Below, one piece after another: positions 24,249 through 27,431 of a stretch of DNA of 27,431 nucleotides. The stretch's first letter is position 1; each line of letters opens with the position of its first letter. The notes beneath the pieces are model-generated. The model worked only from the letters and a program-made list of their open reading frames with translations. It was not told where the DNA came from and ran no database searches. Origin of the DNA: an uncultured Coriobacteriaceae bacterium (GTDB lineage: Bacteria; Actinomycetota; Coriobacteriia; Coriobacteriales; UMGS124). Position numbers and translations under genes: made by a program. The stretch covers positions 1 through 27,431 of the forward strand of contig UQBS01000039.1 of NCBI GenBank assembly GCA_900539345.1, given 5' to 3'.

Positions 24249-25130
24249 GTGGCCGACAAGCCCAAGGTGTATTTTTCCCGCACGATTACGCCTGAAAAGG
24301 TTGTAGAACTCTATGGCTTGCTGGGCGTCGAGCTGCCTGGCAAAGTTGCCATTAAGGTCCATTCCGGCGAGGTGGGCAACCAGAACTTCCTGCACCCCGA
24401 TTTCTGGGCACCTATGGTAGACCAGCTGCATGGCACGGTTGTTGAGTGCAACACGGCTTATGACGGCGAGCGTAACACGACCGAGAAGCACCTGCGCGCG
24501 ATCGCCCAGCATGGGTGGAACGATTACTTCGACGTCGACCTCATGGATGCCGAAGGTCCCGACCTTGAGCTGCCCATTCCCAATGGCTTGCGCCTCAAGA
24601 AGAACTTCGTAGGCAAGAACCTGGCCAAGTATGACTCGATGCTCGTGTTGTCGCACTTCAAGGGCCATCCCATGGGAGGCTTCGGCGGCGCGCTCAAGCA
24701 ACTCTCCATCGGCGTGGCCTCTTCGTACGGCAAGGCCTACATTCACGGCGTCACGGTGCCCGAGAACATCTGGACGGCCGACCACGACCAGTTCCTCGAG
24801 TCTATGGCTGACGCTGCGAGCTCGGTTGTAGACTTCTTCGCTCAGCGCAGCGGCATCGCCTACGTCAACGTCATGAAGAACATGTCGGTCGACTGCGACT
24901 GCTGCGCTGTGGCCGAGGACCCCTGCATGGCCGACATCGGCATCCTGGTGTCCACCGACCCCGTCGCCATCGACCAGGCGTGCCTCGACCTCGTCTATGC
25001 CGCCACGGACGACCCCGGCCGCGACCACCTCATCGAGCGCATCGAGAGCCGCAATGGCGTCCATACCGTTGAGGCCGCCGCGGCCCTCGGCGTCGGTAGC
25101 CGTGAGTATGAGCTGGTTGAGGTGGAGTAG
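24249..25130 (+). CDS. DUF362 family protein
   Basis: The start is GTG preceded by AAAGGGG, giving 293 residues (MADKPKVYFSRTITPEK). The DUF362 domain runs the whole length. VAIKVHSGEVGNQNF, VVECNTAYDGERNT, VLSHFKGHPMGGFGGALKQL and VSTDPVAIDQACLDLVY are conserved family positions. A cysteine set at C216-x-C218-C219-x6-C226 could bind an iron-sulfur cluster or other metal, but this is inference. Some DUF362 proteins carry a ferredoxin domain; this one does not. The function is not established for the family. It lies 127 bases after the interrupted NTPase gene on the same strand. Confidence 0.85.
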   Translation: MADKPKVYFSRTITPEKVVELYGLLGVELPGKVAIKVHSGEVGNQNFLHPDFWAPMVDQLHGTVVECNTAYDGERNTTEKHLRAIAQHGWNDYFDVDLMDAEGPDLELPIPNGLRLKKNFVGKNLAKYDSMLVLSHFKGHPMGGFGGALKQLSIGVASSYGKAYIHGVTVPENIWTADHDQFLESMADAASSVVDFFAQRSGIAYVNVMKNMSVDCDCCAVAEDPCMADIGILVSTDPVAIDQACLDLVYAATDDPGRDHLIERIESRNGVHTVEAAAALGVGSREYELVEVE

Positions 25131-25138
25131 GGGTTTAC

Positions 25139-25172
25139 TTTGGCCCCCTGGATGGTCTCCCGGGGGGCCAAA
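25139..25172 (+). terminator. Terminator hairpin after the DUF362 gene
   Basis: TTTGGCCCCC (25139-25148) pairs perfectly with GGGGGCCAAA (25163-25172), starting 8 bases after the stop codon. There is no T tract on the + strand, but the stem is strong. Confidence 0.6.
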
Positions 25173-25225
25173 CGTTATCACTGAACTTATGCATTTGGGG
25201 TTGCTGCAATCATGCGTTTGATTAA

Positions 25226-25411
25226 GTGAATGCTATTTTGCAACCCTCGAAAGCTACGGGGCTCACGCATGCCCATTTCGCAACGACCTCCGTGATAAAG
25301 ACTTGCGGAATCGTCTACGTGCCCGACGGTAGCCCTCGCATCGCATATTACTGGCTGAGGAGCACGGACGAGATTGAATCAAGAAGTAGCGCGCCTGTCG
25401 TTCTGGTCTAG
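25226..25411 (+). CDS. Doubtful small ORF, 61 residues
   Basis: This is a GTG-started frame with no clear ribosome binding site. The peptide contains GIVYVPDGSPRIAYYWLRS and resembles no family I know. It may be a decayed gene fragment, since it lies at the junction where GC content falls. Nothing else is seen in the 25173-25415 gap. Confidence 0.2.
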   Translation: MNAILQPSKATGLTHAHFATTSVIKTCGIVYVPDGSPRIAYYWLRSTDEIESRSSAPVVLV

Positions 25412-25415
25412 TGGT

Positions 25416-25991
25416 TTATCCATTAAGGATACAGCTTGCCGTACAGCCGACTGGAAGCAAGCATAGTACGACAAGAACTACTGCAAGCAGACGAAAGCAA
25501 GTGTCGTCTCCTCTGTTTTCTGTCTCACGTTGCGGCTTGTAGTAGGTTGAGTGGTAATCGGACAATAGTGTCTCTAGCTTTTCTTCGTATACGTTGATTG
25601 CATCTTGTAGCTTATCCCATTGTGGAGATCCGGCCTGATAATTATTCCTAGATTTCCTGAAAGCCAGGATTTGTCTCAGCTCCTGACTAATCTGATGCAA
25701 CAACTGCTGCTCATCTTCAGGTATTCCATAGTTGTCGTGTCTGTCCCTGATGCGAGTTTTGAAATTCTCTAGTTCGTTTGCCGTGCATACTTTTCCGCAT
25801 GCTCGCGTGAAAGAAACATCGTAAAACTCTGGGTCTTGATCGTCTTCCTTTTCCAGCGCGTAGCCTTCAAGCTGACCAGCTCGACCGCGCTCGTACATGT
25901 CGGCCCGAAACCTTGCGTTGGTTTTTTCGATACCATGCGCGTGTTCAGAAATATAAAGGTCGTTCATGTAATCGTTACGTGTGTAGGCCAT
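25416..25991 (-). CDS. Unrecognised protein with a C-terminal membrane anchor
   Basis: This 191-residue protein has an ATG with AAGGGA 8 bases upstream. Most of it is hydrophilic. Residues of roughly 90-150 are rich in Gln, Glu, Leu and Lys and probably helical. The last 25 residues form one hydrophobic segment (LLAVVLVVLCLLPVGC), which suggests a tail-anchored protein facing the cytoplasm. I do not recognise the family. Its codon use is visibly richer in A and T than the rest of the window. It is divergent from the ATPase gene, separated by 244 bases, so the two may have arrived together. Confidence 0.7.
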   Translation of the reverse strand: MAYTRNDYMNDLYISEHAHGIEKTNARFRADMYERGRAGQLEGYALEKEDDQDPEFYDVSFTRACGKVCTANELENFKTRIRDRHDNYGIPEDEQQLLHQISQELRQILAFRKSRNNYQAGSPQWDKLQDAINVYEEKLETLLSDYHSTYYKPQRETENRGDDTCFRLLAVVLVVLCLLPVGCTASCILNG

Positions 25992-26053
25992 GTGGAATCC
26001 CTTTATAAAGTACGGCGGGTAATCTCGATATTTGCATTTGACGCAAGGATATC

Positions 26054-26062
26054 GGGGGGGGG
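26054..26062. repeat. Run of nine G
   Basis: This homopolymer lies in the gap between the tail-anchored protein gene and the ATPase gene, about 63 bases upstream of the former's start. It could vary in length and alter expression, or be a sequencing artefact. Confidence 0.6.
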
Positions 26063-26174
26063 AGTTGTCAACGGCCTTATGCCTGGCTGTACTTCTCGTT
26101 CAGTCAGTTGTTCTCGCAAATGCCCTCAGAACATTATCTAAGACTCGCCTCAATGTCTGAGATATATAAGAATC

Positions 26175-26203
26175 TTTAGATTTATTAGATTTTAGGATAT
26201 GAT
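26175..26203 (+). promoter_or_regulatory. Possible promoter of the ATPase gene
   Basis: TTTAGA at 26175-26180 and TATGAT at 26198-26203 are spaced by 17 bases in an AT-rich stretch. The start of transcription would fall about 25 bases before the ATPase start codon, just ahead of its GAGGAG ribosome binding site. Confidence 0.45.
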
Positions 26204-26235
26204 GTTTACCAGACTGCATGTAGTGAGGAGACATT

Positions 26236-27390
26236 ATGTTTGAGAATCCTTTTGTTCCGGTATTTGGCGGTAAACCCGATTTCTTTTTTGGACGCAAAGA
26301 GTTGCTCAATCGGTTTACGTTTGCCCTTGTCGACCGGGGGAGCGAAGACCGTGCGCTCTTTATCACAGGTAACCGCGGGTGCGGCAAGACGGCGCTTCTT
26401 GAACAGTTTTCCCAAATGGCGACCGAGGCGGGTTGGCAGACAATCGATCTCAACGCTGAGAAGGCGCTTGTCGGCTTTACGCGCGGGCTTGTGCGCCATG
26501 ACTCGGCTACCAAGACCATGAGCCCTGAGATTGAGGTCAACGTTTTTGGCAGTGGCGGGCATATCAGTGGCCCCGCGTCATCTAAAACGGTTGTGAACAG
26601 CATTGATGACGTCGAGGTACTGTTTCTTGAGGCGTGCAGACAGTCGAAGAAGGGCGTTTTCGTCTCGGTTGATGAGATTCAAAAGATTTCTCTGCAAGAC
26701 CTGTCTGTTATATGTGGTGCGTTTCAAATGGCCTCGCGCAAGGGATTCAACATCATTCTTGCGGTTGCGGGTCTGCCGTATGCTCATGAGAAAGTTATTC
26801 AATACGAGGGGTGCACGTTCATGCGTCGGGCGGTACACGAACGCTTGGGGGTCTTTGCTCCAAAGGAGGCGAGTGCTGCAATAGCCGAGGCATTCTCCAG
26901 GACAAAAGGTCTATCGTTGTCTGGCCAAGCTCATGATCTGCTTGTTTCGAAAAGTTATGGACACCCGTACTTCATCCAACTTGCCGGTTATTACCTTGTC
27001 GCTTTGGCGAACGAGAAGGTGTCGCATGGCTCCTATACCATTTCGCAAGAAGACGTTGAGCAAGCTTTTCCTGCTATTTTGGCGGCCTATGAGCGGCGGG
27101 CGCTCCGGCCTATTGTGGAGGCGCTGCCGTCTTCTTCTGGTGAGTATTTAAGTGCAATGGCAAAAGTCGTGCAGACGGACCGTACCGTTCGCACGCGTGA
27201 CGTGGCAGAGGCCCTTTCCAAGACGCAGAAGGCTACGAGTTTCGCTCGCGACGAGCTGATACGCGAGGGCCTTGTTGTGAGTACCGGGTATGGTGAGCTC
27301 ATGTTTAACGTCCCATATTTGCAAGCTTATATGTTGGAGACTCACCCGAAAGAAAACGAGGCTGCCCTAGCTCAGCAGTGGGGTTTTTAG
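26236..27390 (+). CDS. AAA-type P-loop ATPase
   Basis: This 384-residue cytoplasmic protein has a Walker A motif GNRGCGKT (residues 45-52) and a Walker B motif VFVSVDEIQ (D146-E147). It opens with MFENPFVPVFGGKPDFFFGR, the pattern of ORC/STAND-like AAA ATPases that begin by recognising a partner and an RxxELL-type helix. Residues about 290-365 look like a winged-helix domain (RTRDVAEALSKTQKATS, then LIREGLVVSTGYGELMF). Such proteins occur as single genes in archaea and anaerobic bacteria, often in mobile or defence contexts, without a known role. The ATG has GAGGAG 5 bases upstream. The chain ends with a normal stop codon 41 bases before the window edge. Confidence 0.82.
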   Translation: MFENPFVPVFGGKPDFFFGRKELLNRFTFALVDRGSEDRALFITGNRGCGKTALLEQFSQMATEAGWQTIDLNAEKALVGFTRGLVRHDSATKTMSPEIEVNVFGSGGHISGPASSKTVVNSIDDVEVLFLEACRQSKKGVFVSVDEIQKISLQDLSVICGAFQMASRKGFNIILAVAGLPYAHEKVIQYEGCTFMRRAVHERLGVFAPKEASAAIAEAFSRTKGLSLSGQAHDLLVSKSYGHPYFIQLAGYYLVALANEKVSHGSYTISQEDVEQAFPAILAAYERRALRPIVEALPSSSGEYLSAMAKVVQTDRTVRTRDVAEALSKTQKATSFARDELIREGLVVSTGYGELMFNVPYLQAYMLETHPKENEAALAQQWGF

Positions 27391-27431
27391 GAAGACAATG
27401 AACAAGTAGCCCCCGGCGGCCCCTCCCGCAC

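Noticed and set aside
25400..25440. Possible tRNA fragment in the sequence TCTAGTGGTTTATCCATTA
   Set aside because: No acceptor stem or anticodon arm could be drawn around it.

Overview
The window is GC-rich bacterial DNA that looks like an anaerobic gut actinobacterium of the class Coriobacteriia, most likely family Eggerthellaceae. The main reasons are a Tat-exported molybdopterin oxidoreductase operon beside a membrane-embedded LuxR-type regulator, the high GC content, and frequent GTG starts. The family assignment is inferred from gene content; no search was run.

Layout. The left edge holds the 3' end of a 5S rRNA gene (+), followed by three tandem hairpins that end the rRNA operon. Next come two minus-strand genes, glycerol kinase and an MFS transporter. 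Between the MFS gene and the next gene is a 330-base array of four tandem copies of a Rho-independent terminator. A surface-glycan block fills about 3.5-13.1 kb. It has three family-2 glycosyltransferases (-), a large protein with a polysaccharide pyruvyl transferase domain (+), an exported SLH-domain protein (+) and an acyltransferase-3 membrane protein (-). Then follow a YdcF/DUF218 membrane protein (+) and endonuclease III (-). The endonuclease gene lies 10 bases downstream of the LuxR-type regulator gene.

Redox block (about 14.9-21.8 kb). A 12-TM-type LuxR regulator (-) faces a duplicated winged-helix-like protein (+). After it comes a possible structured leader RNA, then the catalytic molybdoenzyme, a four-cluster ferredoxin-like subunit and a TorD-type chaperone. 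The catalytic subunit resembles the group that includes acetylene hydratase, pyrogallol transhydroxylase and the gut catechol dehydroxylases. No membrane-anchor gene is present in the window. The substrate is unknown, and this is the best candidate here for an undescribed pathway.

Right part. A lipoprotein with a class A beta-lactamase-like fold and a long Gly/Ser/Glu/Thr tail comes first. It is followed by a THEP1-like NTPase gene with an in-frame TAA exactly at the Walker A lysine codon, and a DUF362 protein. The last 2.2 kb is less GC-rich at first and looks like an accessory insertion. It contains a tail-anchored protein of unknown function (-) and a divergently transcribed AAA-type ATPase (+).

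Most of the window is ordinary chromosomal content. The items most worth checking are the molybdoenzyme operon with its leader and regulators, the Walker A stop codon, the 46-residue insertion in the iron-sulfur loop of endonuclease III, the terminator array, and the glycosyltransferase with a decayed second catalytic domain.
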